Shown here in pieces: positions 1 through 12,000 of a stretch of DNA of 64,000 nucleotides. Position 1 is the first letter of the stretch, and every line of letters begins with the position of its first letter. The notes under the pieces are model-generated. The model was not told where the DNA came from. It made no database searches and saw only the letters and a list, made by a program, of their open reading frames with translations. This DNA comes from Klebsormidium nitens (Eukaryota > Streptophyta > Klebsormidiophyceae > Klebsormidiales > Klebsormidiaceae): NCBI GenBank assembly GCA_000708835.1, contig DF237326.1, positions 22,141 to 86,140 on the forward strand. The letters are read 5' to 3'. A program made the position numbers and the translations under genes.

Positions 1-198
1 TGTCCAAAACCGAGGAGGATCATTCGGAGCTCAGCTGTCGGGGATGCACTTGTTTGAAGCTGGCACCGTCGCAGATGACTGGCCGCAAGTACAGATGCAT
101 GGTAGTCTCAAATTGTGCATAGGATACTTGACTGCAGCAGACGGTCAGCCTTTCGACAACCAGCCACAATCTGGCTTCTGCCTCCATCCATCAGAAGT
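1..198 (-). other. MAG4 3' untranslated/downstream region
   Basis: This stretch lies past the MAG4 stop codon (TAA at 201-199 on the minus strand). It contains no supportable gene on either strand. No TGTAA-type algal polyadenylation signal was seen within it, so the transcript end is undefined. Confidence 0.4.
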
Positions 199-3100
199 TT
201 ATGCATCCTCGTCACTTGGTTCGGCCACGTCGTCCTCCTCGTCGTCGCCACCCTCACCATCCGCTATCCCCTCTAATAGCTTATCGACGTCCTCCCCCAG
301 CGCCTCGAGCGCCTCTCTCAGCTTCTCCACCTTGGCCTCCTCCTGCCCCAGGCACACCAGCAGGTCGTTCATCTCGCCCTCCGCCTCCTTGGCCCCCACC
401 TCCCGCCCCTCCTCCCGGGCCTGGGCCAGAGCCTCCTCCGACGGGGCACTCTGCCCGGAAGGACCGGCGCCAGGAGCGGACCGCTGCTGTTTCAACTCGG
501 CTTCGAGCCGGTAGTTTTCCTGCCAAAGCACGAGGGGCAATCAGGGCTGTGACATGACCGCGGTTCGATTGGTCGGTCGAAAGAAAGAGCGACATCTGAA
601 GGTGGTTGAATGTCAGTAGCTTTCGAGGGTGGTATCGACTGCAAGCTTGGGCACATCTGTAGAAAACAAGTCTATTTGAACACCTACCGAGAAGATGTAA
701 GCCATTAAGCGCACCTGTTCGAGGGTGTTGTACGCGTTGGAGAGCGAGCGGAGGTCGGCCTCGTGTTTCTCGGCGAGCTGCTGTGCGCGCGCTGTCTCCT
801 CCTGGAGGGCCGCCCGCTCCACCTCACCTTGCTGCACCACCCGCTGCAGCTCCGCCACCTGGAAGCCGCCACCGCGTTGGGTTGAAATGCAGCCAACAAC
901 GATACACACCAGGAAACGAAGAGAAGCCAAGCTCTCCCGCACGTTGCGAACAGAGCCAGCTATGGTCCTGTCCTGCTAATGTAGTCAACTTTTGTCAAAA
1001 CCGGAACGGCAGACGCGACCCAAACATTGAGAGCAACAAAGAGAGCGTCGTGCACCTGTTTTTTGAGGGCCTCCGTCTCGGCCTTGACCCGCGCTATGTC
1101 CAGCGGGGTACCCCCCGCCTTCTTCGGCCTCGGCTCCGCTTGCAGGCTGCGAGCCATGCTCAGCGACTCGCGCGCGGCTCCATCCTGGAGCCCGCCGCTG
1201 CTTTCGCCCGCCGCCATCAGGTCCTGCGCAAGGGCCGCATTGTTCTCCCGCACCTGCGCAACAACGAGGAGCGGCGTGAGACTGCTGGCAGCCGTGACTC
1301 CGCTCCTGGCCCACGGCAACTCTTCAGGCGGCCGTTTGCGGTGTCCTCGTCTCAACCAACGTGGGAAGGAACCTGCCCTTAGAAAGACATTTTTTCCGCA
1401 GCCTGTCGCCAGCGAGGAGCGGTTGCTCACCGCTCCAGCGGGCTGCGGACCTGCACGACTGTCTCGTCGTTGGCACAGTCTATGTCCTGGCTGTTGCCTG
1501 TTTGTGCAGGCAGATACGGATATGAAGAAGTCGCAGCAGATCCAGATTCCAGACTGTGAGACCCTCGCTTGTCTTTCTGACTAACGAAGCAGTTCTTGAT
1601 CTTGCCACAAATAGCAAGCCATCGGCGCTTCGCGCTCGACTGTCTGTCCGCTCACTTCGAGCAGCTCGTGCGACTGCGCTCGCAGCAGCTCCTTCAACCG
1701 CTCCACCTGCGCCGCCTCCGTCTCGCCTGGCAGCGCTTCAAACTCGGCGGCGTTCCCGTCAGACGTCCCCGCGTTGGGCCGGGCGTACAACTCCAGCGAG
1801 CGCGCTTTCACCGGACCCTCGATGTCGACAACAAACCTGGCGCGAATCAATCTCGTTAGTTCCAGCTCGGAGCTCCTAGCCGGTGAAAGCATGGCATTCA
1901 TTCCCTTTCCATCATGTAGGAACATGCTCTATAAAAACTACGTGCCTGGCAATAGAAGACAAGACAAGAAGAGGCCCGATGCACAAGTTGGTCGGTACTT
2001 TTCTTTTGCGATGCTGACTCTGCCCATTTCCTTCTTCCCAGGGTGTCGTGAGACCTTTAAAAAAGCTTATGGTTGGGCTCACTTGACAAACTCCGCGTCA
2101 TAGAAGGTCGTGAGCGACGCGTCCACGTCATCCTTCGGCCCTGCACTCCCGTTCTCTTCCCTTTCCTGTCCGCCCCCGGGGATGACGTCACCTGCAACCG
2201 CCGCCGCCGCAGTTGCTCGCGTCAGCGCGGCCGGCAACTTTGGCGCCGTCGCCGCGTTATGGAAGAGCGTCGTTTGGCGCATGTTCTCCCAGAGGCCGAA
2301 GAACTTGGGCAGCCCGATGCGCTGGCTGATCAGGTCCAGGATGGTGGACGCACTGCTGGAGGCCTTGCTGGCGGAGGCAGTGGCGGAGGGGGGCGGGCAG
2401 TAGAGCAAGCACACGCCCAGGAGGACGGCGGCAAGGCCCGCAATGTGGACGCTCGCAGGGGAGCCGGTGCTGTTGGTCAGGTCAGCTGCAGAGAAGGAGC
2501 GGATGGTGTTGTTATCCTGCGAAGGTTTTGGGAAGGGAAGAACAGGAGCAGAGCTGTGTGGAAATCAAGGCACATTGTGGCGGATCATAAGGCAGGCAAC
2601 GGGCAGTCTTTGAGTTCGGCTGCGGCCGAGCAGTTCCCGCGTCAGGTTTGGAGGTTCAGCGCAAAGACGGTGGGCGCAGTACACGGGGCTGCTGTGTCAC
2701 GTGTCATCGATTGCTGATTGCCCAGCCAGGCTCACCAACGAGAGGCAGATGGGCGGGTGATGCCAGGAACGCCGTGACGGCTGGCGGGCAGTCGTTGAGC
2801 CACGTGACGAGCAGGCGGAGGAAGACCGCTGGCAGCCAGGCGCTGCTTCCGGCGGCTGGGCCGTTGACGGCGGCGTACGTGGAGGCGGAGGAGAGGTAGC
2901 GGAGGCAGCGGGGCAGGAGCAGGTCCGGCTGAGCCGACGCAGAGGAGGCAATCTCGAGGGGGATCGTCAGGACCTGGCGAGGAACGCAGCGGGCACAGAC
3001 GAGTCAGGAACGCGTCACTCTTTAACTTACTGTCGGTGCAGCTGGGGAGCTTGAACAGTTCCAGTGCAAAACTTCCAAAGCAGCAAATCCTGCGCCACCC

Positions 3101-6100
3101 TTTTAAGGGCAGGCCTGGACAGCGTCTGGCCATGTTGCCGAACGTTGCGCTCAGTGTTGAGAAAAAGCTGAATAGCAAATGTCAACAGGCGTCGAAACAG
3201 ACGCATGAGAACATCTCAGCCGGAGGGACGTTCTCGAGAAGAGCAGGATCAACCGCTTCAAAAATGCAAGTCAAGTTTCTAGACCTTTGAACACGTGACC
3301 CTCATTCGAAACGTTTCAAACGTCAACCACAACGCGCTGACGGATACACAGAACCACAATCCTGACCATCGGGTAGCCATTCAGGAGTCGTCTGTCGCGC
3401 AAAGCGGCCTGGCGTACTGTGGGTCGGAGCCGGTGGTGGCTCACCCTCTCTTTGCACTGCCGGTTGTCCTTGAGGATGTGCAGCAGCACCCCCGCCGCGC
3501 GGCAGCTGGCCTCCAGGTCGCCCTGCCCCCGGCTGGCCACCAGCGCGCGCACCAGGATGCTCCCGAACGACGCGTGCTCGTCGTCCGCGCCGGTGGACCC
3601 CCGCCCCACGCCCGACGGCAGCGGCAGAATGGTGGACGCCAGCGTGGTCTGGCCCTCGGGGTTGCCCTGCGGCAAAGGAGGACGGGGGGTCTCAGGCCGA
3701 GCGGTTGAACAGATGGATAGAGCCTGGCCGGTGGAGTTGCGTAACAGCAACGGTGGTCATATGGACAACGCTACAGCATTCTCCACGAACGATGTCATCT
3801 GTCGCTGATCTTTTGTCGGCACATTCGCTCCAGAGAGTCTGGATTTCTGGCGACCGGGATCCTCGCTGTGACAAGTTGACTTAATTAAACGCACACCTGT
3901 CCATCTTACTACTGCTGGACAGCCTTGGTTACAGGGATTCGCTACCAACCACATGTACATTTCGTGTTGTCTCGACGCACCAACGAACCGGCCTCGACTT
4001 TCTATCCTCGGCTCCCACTCTTGAGCAGCAATCGGAGATTGACGACTGCCAGCCCGTTGCGCACCTCGCAGAAGCAGCGGAAGACGTACTCGGCGGCCGC
4101 CCTCTCGCGGGGGCTGCCCGCCCTGAGCGCGGCGTGCAGGACGGCGTGCAGTGCGGGCTCGCTGCCAGCCTCCCCGACCAGCTTGCTCCCCAGCGCCACC
4201 TGGCTCGGGCCGTGCCGCGCCACCGCGTCGCCCAGACACCGCAGCGCCTGCGCGCGCACGCCCACTGACGGCAGCCGCGGGTCCACCGCCAGGGGCACCA
4301 GCACGTCCAGCAGCGCGTTCTGTAGCCCAAGAGACGGGGGGTCGAATGTGCGAAGACAAGCAGAGTCGGCTTGCTTTTATTGATGCGTCAGGCAGCAGCG
4401 ACGACTTACTCCCGGAGTCGGTTCAAAAAATACAGAGACCTAAGAAAAAATGGGTCCCGCAATGATGTAGGAGGGCGACATCGTGTTCTGTCGCATGGCT
4501 GGGCGGTGCGTTGCTGACCTGTGTGAGCAGGGTCTGGTTGGCCACGATGTTGGCCTCCTGCCCTGGAGGCATGTTGGCATTCCGCGCCAGCAGGAGCGTC
4601 ACCGTCTCCAGCGCGCACAGCAGGTTGATTGCCTTCTGGCGCGGCAGGTTCTCTGCGGGCGCCTTGCGCAGCTTGAGCAGCCCCGGGATGGCTGACAGCC
4701 CCACGGTCTCCCGCAAGTAGGTCTGGCAAGACCAAGGAAAAATGTTGATATCAGGACGTTGAAGGGACCCGGACAAACAGCGGTTAGCCACCACATACTA
4801 ATCTGCAGCTTCCACGATACCCGCCAACATCAAGAGTGGGTCGTAAGGCTTTGCTCGGCAAGAGACAGAAGCCAAGACCGAAGGATCTGCAACGAAGCGG
4901 AGGGCAAGTAGAGCGAACTCAATCACCCTTTTGAGCTGTTTCAGGGCCGCCTCAGGCCGGTCGACGAAAAAACTCGCCATCCACAAGAAATCCACGTCGC
5001 GACGAGGCGCGAGCGGTTCCCACACCCGTACCTGGTTGGAGGGGTTGTTGCGCAGCAGATTGTTGAGCAGCTCGAGGCAGTCCTGCACGATGATGCCGCC
5101 GTCGGAGCTGCCCTCGTCCGTCACGATGTGGAACAGCCGCTCGAACGCGCCCTCAAACACCACGATCTTCTGGATCTCCTCCGCGGAGCGCGTCAGGAAG
5201 ATGAGCAGCAGCAGCGCCTCGTTGCGGATGACCTCGCGCTCGCCCAGCATGTCCATCAACCGCGCCACGCCCATCGGGGCGCCAAGAATCGCCTCCTGCA
5301 GCCTACACCAGAGAAGGAGCGGCGGAGGTCAGATCAGGCTGAGGCTCGTGTCTTCCATTGGACGGGTGGGACGGAGGGGTCCGGGAAAGAGGTGGGAGTG
5401 AGGAGTTGCTGAGTGCCGGGGGGCGAAAACTGCGGGTGAAGGCTGGGGCATGTCGGAACCGAAGGAATCAGTTGGAAGAGGAAGAGGGTAAGAACACCGT
5501 CGATTTGATTAAGAACAGGCCTCAAGCACTCGTAGAAGTGGCAGATATAAAGGGCTTCCAAAAAGCGCAGCCGAAGTGAGGCCGGTGACAAGAAGGTTCA
5601 AGGTCAAACGGTCGTTACAAGTCGAACTCGACTGAAGGGAAAAGACCCAGTTTGGGCACGGATGGGAGCAGTATGACGGAGGGCCGGACAGAGAGGGTTC
5701 AGAGACCAGACGAGATACTGGAATGACATCAACTCGTTGCAAGACATTTGGACGACAATCAGGCCAAGTGCGACTACAGAAGCGTCTTCCAAAAGGTTTT
5801 CAACAGATCTCCAAGGTGAAGCCTTGAAAAAAGCAGAATCAGAAAGTAAGATTCGAATAGCCCACAGGCTTGCGGGCACCCTGAACGTGACGGACCCAGT
5901 CTCCAACATGGTCACAGGGCGAATATCTCGAATAGGACCAGTAAGTATTACAGAGAAGATAAAGCAGTACGATGTCACAGACTCTCAAGATTCGAGCACA
6001 AGCGGTGGTGGCTGAGTCACCGCATGGGGCGCGCCCTGACCTGCCGGGGCTGTTTTGCAGGAGCACTGTGAGCAGCTGCACGGTGTGGTAGCGCACGTAG

Positions 6101-7675
6101 AAGTCGTCCTCCTGCAGCAGGCTCAGCAGCAGCTGCACGCTGCCCGCCTCGCGCGCAAACAGCTCCGCGTTGATGCGCCCGGGGGCCGCCTTGCCCCCCT
6201 GCGGCGGCGTCAACACGACCAGAGCGTTGATGAGCGCCTCCAGCGCGCCGCGCACCATCTCCACGTCCTCGCGCTCCTCACCCAGGACCGCAGTCAGGAC
6301 GGGCAGGCCTGGGGGCAAAAGCACCAGCGGAGAGATTGGCACGAGGGCTATCCCCATATCTTCATGACCAACGGGGCTGGCCCAGTGATACGGCCGGCTT
6401 CACTTCATTGGGTGAAGCTACTCCCTAACATGGACCCTTCAACGTCGTTGCCCACATGGTGGACTGGCAGTAACATGAACCTGCCCTAGAAGAGCCAGCT
6501 CACACAAGACTGTACCAAAACCTGCTAGAACCTGGTCCCAACTCACAAAGTCATGCTCTTATTCAACACCTTAAGTTGACCGGAGATCGCCAATGGGCAC
6601 CATGTCGGGTGTCGATGCAGGTGAGGTTGAGCTCCATACACAAGTATGCTGCTGTCTCTCTCTCCCAAATCTATTTTGGCGACAGAAGTAAGCTGTAGGA
6701 ATACAAACTTTCACTTTAAAACCTGGACTATGCAGACTCCCTTTGCGGTTGTCTTCAAGCAATGGGCAACCAATCTCCACACCCCAGAGGGGGCTACTTA
6801 ATTCTAAAGCTGAAACCCTGATGCTTCATGTGAAGAGAAGACTGCGGTGGCTTTCTGCCATGCTCTTCTTTCGAACCGGAAACCTCCGCCGGAAACCTCA
6901 CCCATCGCTCCGAAGGCCATCTGGGCGGTCGGGTTCTCCGCCACAGCGTCTCGCAGCTCCCCCATCGCAGCACGGCGGTCCTCAGCAAGCCGGCCATTGC
7001 TGATGCGCTCCAAGAGCTGCTCAACACCGCTGCACAAGGACAAGCCTCCTAAATCAATTATCAGTGAGGCAAAGTAAAATGGGGCCCAAAGGTGGGGCAA
7101 CAACCAGCAATCACCAATTGTATCCCAAGGGAAACCCTTAAGCTCCTGAGCACTGCTACTCAACTTGAGAGCCCTCTCAGGAGGCCTCTAGATGTTCAGT
7201 AAGGTCTTCCACACAAAGTGCTTTTAAAATGCTGATGCATTGTTAAAAGCTCCTTTCCCTGGGCGGAGAATTTCATCCTGCAACAGCTTTTGAATTCAGA
7301 GATTGCCCCTTTGACAGAAATATCTCAAGCCCTTGGTCTTAGAAACACCAGCTCTCCATTGAAAGAAGAGTTACGGCGACCTGCTGGAACTCCAGATGAC
7401 TGAAGAGCAACCTCAGCAAGCATTTAGATGACGAGTTGAACTGTAGACCCATCCCCGATAGGGGCCTGTGGAGACTACAATGCAGTAACTTAGATGGATT
7501 CCCATGGTCATGCTTGACCGAAGTGAAAGGGACAATTGCTGTGGCCAGCTGCATTTGTTGAGCTAGTATGAGCGCACCCGTCATCATCTGACTGTTCCCC
7601 GTTGCCAAAAACGAGACCCCCAACTCCTTGGGCGACAGACTGCAGATTCAATGGCCCTAACTTTAAATACGACAT
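199..7675 (-). CDS. MAG4: MAG4/GC6-type golgin, p115/Uso1 vesicle-tethering factor
   Basis: Thirteen exons: complement(join(199..519,715..858,1056..1253,1656..1875,2083..2485,2736..2973,3445..3666,4065..4319,4519..4722,5032..5302,6041..6308,6902..7029,7578..7675)). They give 2970 nt, 989 aa plus TAA, with every phase matching. Residues about 35-690 are the armadillo-like p115/Uso1 head; REVIRNEALLLL, QKIVVFEGAFERL and VVQDCLELLNNLL-type blocks lie in exon 4 and YDAEFVK in exon 9. Residues about 700-960 are coiled coil containing NDLLVCLGQEE, followed by an acidic tail (EEDDVAEPSDEDA), as in plant MAG4. The start at 7675 is chosen because its exon encodes the plant-like N-terminus (GVGGLVFGN). 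Family role: peripheral Golgi protein that tethers ER-derived vesicles before SNARE-mediated fusion. Slightly longer than the roughly 910-aa Arabidopsis protein. Family assignment is firm; individual splice sites come from frame and homology only. Confidence 0.93.
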
Positions 7676-9077
7676 CTTGTTGACAATCAAAGCAAGGACG
7701 TTTTGAGGACGAACGCCATCGTTGAAGAAGCTGGGTAGCAATGAAGTAAATTACTCCGGCCAGACACTGCAATTTGCGGATTGTAAACACTGTATATTGG
7801 CCCAGCTGCTAAGAACTAGGTTGACGATAAATTGCTTGGGCAAAATTGTTGCTTACAAAGATTCAGTGCGTGAGCGAATCAGCGGCGGGGATGGTACTTG
7901 GTCACGATTCACACGTGTTTACTTCAGCCAATCAATCTTCTGTACAGACGATTCTGATGCTTCTAGCCATTCCCTAAAGACTGAAGTCAACCATCATGTC
8001 TGGCACGCAAAGGGCTTATGTGTTCTTCCTTATGGATCCACACATAATTGAATGTATAGTCGCAAGACAAGGAGCTGGAGCAAGCTACGTAAGTAGGCAG
8101 GCTGGCACGCCAATGATATGAATAATACACGTCATCCATTGCATATTGGGTTCGCTCTTTCACTACGACGCGGACGGTACATGCATCTATTCCGAGCTAG
8201 CTCTCGTAAACATACGAAGGTCCACTATTGCATCACGGTGGGCCTGGCATTTGGTCGAATGTATTTGAAGCACTGCCGCCATGCCGTGTTGCCTCTGCAG
8301 TGTCCAAATATCAATGCGCGCCTATGCATTGCAATATACCGGATCAAGTTCAATGGCTGACTCGGGATTTTGATCGGAACACGTATTGCAACAAGTGGCC
8401 CGCTGTACAGACATGCCGCGCGTCCAACACGGCGGCCGCGCCGTGTTTGATTTGAATGTACAGAAGCTTCGTATTATAGCCCGCACTGCAGGGAGCTAGC
8501 TCAGGTCTTCTTGATTTTCAAAAGAGAGACCAGCATGCATGATTTCCCCAACTCAATTCCAATCGATTTCTGCGTGTGTGTGTCTATTGATCACAATTGG
8601 CAGCAATTGTGACTAGTCTCACGCGCTGAATAGAACTCTCTGTCCGATTGCAGGATCACATCGTTACAATTTGTCCGAGTCACTCTAGGTTTCACGGACC
8701 GGATCAGATTTCCCACACTTTCAGTTCGACATGTTTCTTGATTTCCCGTTGGTTTAAGTCTTGTGATGGCGTTCCTCAATACTTCTCATTGTGGCAAAAA
8801 CAGGCTCTACAGATCGCAGCTGCAGTTGTAGGCAATTCCTTACCGTACTCTTTTGTCACGAACTAAAGACAGCTCTCTTCCATCTATGCCTTTGGCAAAG
8901 CATATCATGTGTTTCAATCTACAATCTTGGTACAGGATGCTAAAGTACAGTATACTTGCAATACTCAAAGCTTTATCAGTACAACGTCGTCGGCCATGAT
9001 ACACCTCGTTCACAGATCACCTAAAAGCGTTTCACATTCTCCACACCACACCTCAAAGCGTTACACTTCCGAACTCG
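7676..9077. other. Intergenic spacer between MAG4 5' end and beta-galactosidase 3' end
   Basis: About 1.4 kb with no gene I can support. The right part should hold the beta-galactosidase 3' UTR: the minus strand reads TGTAA at 9065-9061, 13 nt after the stop, a possible chlorophyte polyadenylation signal. The left part should hold the MAG4 promoter. Short open frames here, such as 8118-8360 plus, have no recognisable features. Confidence 0.5.
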
Positions 9078-12000
9078 CTAGCTGGTCTCAACGCTTGCTG
9101 GCACTCCCTCTGGTCCCAGTGTGACGACGGCTACTCCACTCGGATCACCCCCCTGCTCTTCGAAGATGACCAGCAAATTATCGGTGGGCTGCAACCACTC
9201 TCTGGGGACGTGGTACCTGTGCACCCCGGGCAAAAAAAGCGTCAGCGTTACATCCAACAAGCTAGCACACAGAAATGCGTGAACGGGGACAAGCTCAGGG
9301 GAGGAAAGCAGGGCTTGCTCGTAGACCGCTTCCCTTGATAGGCCGCAAGGAAGACTTTCGAGATGACGGACTCAAGCCAAATCAGCCCCGAGCTTGCAAA
9401 GGGGAAGGCTACACTGCTCGAAGAACGGATGTCGTAAGCGGGCCGCGAGGGCTGTCTGCGCGGCTCACCATCTTTGGATGGGCTGGCCGCAGCCGGTGTA
9501 GCACTTGTCCGTGCGGAACGGTCCTCGGTAGTCGCATGGCGGGCACTGGCCGGGCGCGGCAATCTGCGACGGCCAGTGGCGACCGATGCCGTGGCCATTG
9601 ACCCACACCAGGCCCTTGCCCAGCGACTGCAGGTCCAGAGCGACCGGGGAGGTGCCCGGGGGGGAGGCGAAGGACGTCTGCAGCAATGGCGGCATTCATG
9701 TGTCAAATCGCTAATTTACTGCACTGAAAGGCCGAAATTTTAGGGCCTAATGTGTGGTCTTCTTCAGAGCATGATGCTGATCTCAAAGGCAAAAATAAAC
9801 GATATCAAGTTCGGCCAAGTTCTCCTTTCTAGAGGTTCTCTCCTGTACACACCGCTTTGCTCAGTTGGCAGCGTGTGGCTCGGGCGATCTCTTGATTCTG
9901 GTCCGCATTCAGAAGCTACAACTGGCGCTCATGCATCCTCAAAGAGTCATTTCCGAACCACACCCTGCTCCGCTCCCGACGACATAGTCGGATGCCTTTG
10001 AATCATGCCCGGTGACACCGGGCGAAGCTGCCGGGGGCCGTGCCGAGCGGGTGGTGCGTGCCCACCTTGTACCAGGTGAAGGGGCTGCCGACGCTCCTGC
10101 CCAGGCCAGCGGACCAGGTCACGTTGCGCTGACCCTCGGGGGAGAACACACCGCGGAGCTCGCCCTCCAAGGCCGTCTGCAACGCACGAGCGATAAGTTC
10201 TCGACGGAAGCAAGGGCAATTGGACAGAACTCGACTTCGTCTGAAGCTAAAACCCACATTCATCCTACATGTCAGCATGCTGAGCGGCGTGGCATCGCTC
10301 CCTGTTTCACCCTCCTGATTGGCTTCAAAGGTGACTTGACTTTTCTGGTGCGGCACCGGCGCCGGCGCACCTCATGCGTCCAGTTGCCGTGGGTGAGATT
10401 GGCCGCCAGGTCGATCTCGTTGCGCAGCAGCAGCACGTGCCCCGTGATGCCCGCACCCATCTGCTCGAACCGCGGGGAGAAGTTCTGCAGCCAGGAAAAG
10501 TGAGTCAAGGTTTTGATAGATTGCTTGTCATCCAGGCACCGAGACCATTTGTTTCAGGAGGCACCTTTACTGCCACCGCGTGGCTCTGTTTAAAACGTCT
10601 TTTCTGAAGGCCTTGGACGATGAGAGACGGGTTGTCGTATGATTTAGGCAGCATCTCAACTTCAATACCGCGCTGTCGTCTCAAGGCGTGCACCCAGTCC
10701 TCCCAACGACCGAGTTGCCAGCCTCGTATCCCCTGCAGCGCTCACCTGCAGGCCCACCGTCTCGACCAGGACCGCCAGCTCGTTCTCCGTTCCGTCCTCT
10801 CGAGGCGACACGGGAGCAGTCAGGTTCAAGCCGCCCATGACGTGACCTGCAGGATGGACAGCGGGCACGGTGAGGCTCGGAGCGTTGCCGGAGAGATCGC
10901 TTCAATCAAGCATACAAGAACTGTTCCTCAAGCAAAATCTAACTTGATGGGCTCGAAATTGGCTCACTACCCTGGTGTGCGGATCGCTAGTACGCTAGCG
11001 CAGGCGGAAGCCCCATGAGTGCAAGTTTCAATGAAAAGGCTGAAAGCACCTCACCGATGTAGTCGCCGTTCAGGAAGAAGTGCACCAAATCGCGTGCGGC
11101 TGTCAGCATGATGCTGTACGTGGCGTTGTTTGAGTCCGGAAGGCTGGTGGAGTTCAGGGTAAAGCTGCAGCATAACACATGGGTTAGAACACCCGACGAG
11201 CCGTGGGGTTTGCTTTGAGCCGGAGCATCCCGCAATGAAACTCTATGTTCCGCGAGGTTCTTGTAAAGAAATTGGCAGCTGGAAGAAGGCTGGTACGCTC
11301 TTAGGCCCAGTAGATTGATGACGCATGGCAGGTCCGATGCCGGCTTGGGACATCTGTTCGGAACACCTAGAAGACCCGACGTCAGCAAGCAGTGATTGGC
11401 GCGACTACCGACGTGTGTTGACGGGCTGCCCCGCGTACCTGCGCCTGTACCAGAGGTAGTCGCTCGTGTCCCGCGTGGTGGCGATCTGTTCCAGGGGGAC
11501 GCGCGCCGTGACGGCATGCTCACGCGGGGACAGCGGCTCGGCCCAGTGACTCCACTCCAACGTGCCTGCACGGAAGAGGGGAAAGAGCTCCACCTCTGCT
11601 GCTGGATCGTGCAACAGCTACTTCAAGTTGGGTATTTAGAGCACAGAAAATTAAGCGAACGGGTCTTGGTGCATAAGCAAGTGGGCCTTTTCCAGGCCTC
11701 ATGGTTCTGCAGCCACGACATGTGATGAGGACTTGCATGTCTGTCAGCATCGTACTGAATGTCTAAACGTTGTGCCGCGTCTTTTGAAACCATACCTCAA
11801 ACAATCCGCTAACAATATTAATCCGATACGCCGAGGGCACCATGCTTAGTGCTTACCGGATTGAACGTGCTCAACGATGCGACGGTCGCCTGTGACCTTT
11901 GACGTGGCCGTTGATGCCGCTTCAGTCGTTGATTCCACAATTGGCATGATCGCCTTAGGACGAGCCTCCATCTGAGAGTAGAAAGAAAGCCTCAGGATAC

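Noticed and set aside
3757-4359. Long open frames overlapping MAG4 exon 6 in other frames
   Set aside because: They are shadows of GC-rich coding sequence; the p115-like frame explains this DNA and fits the splice sites.
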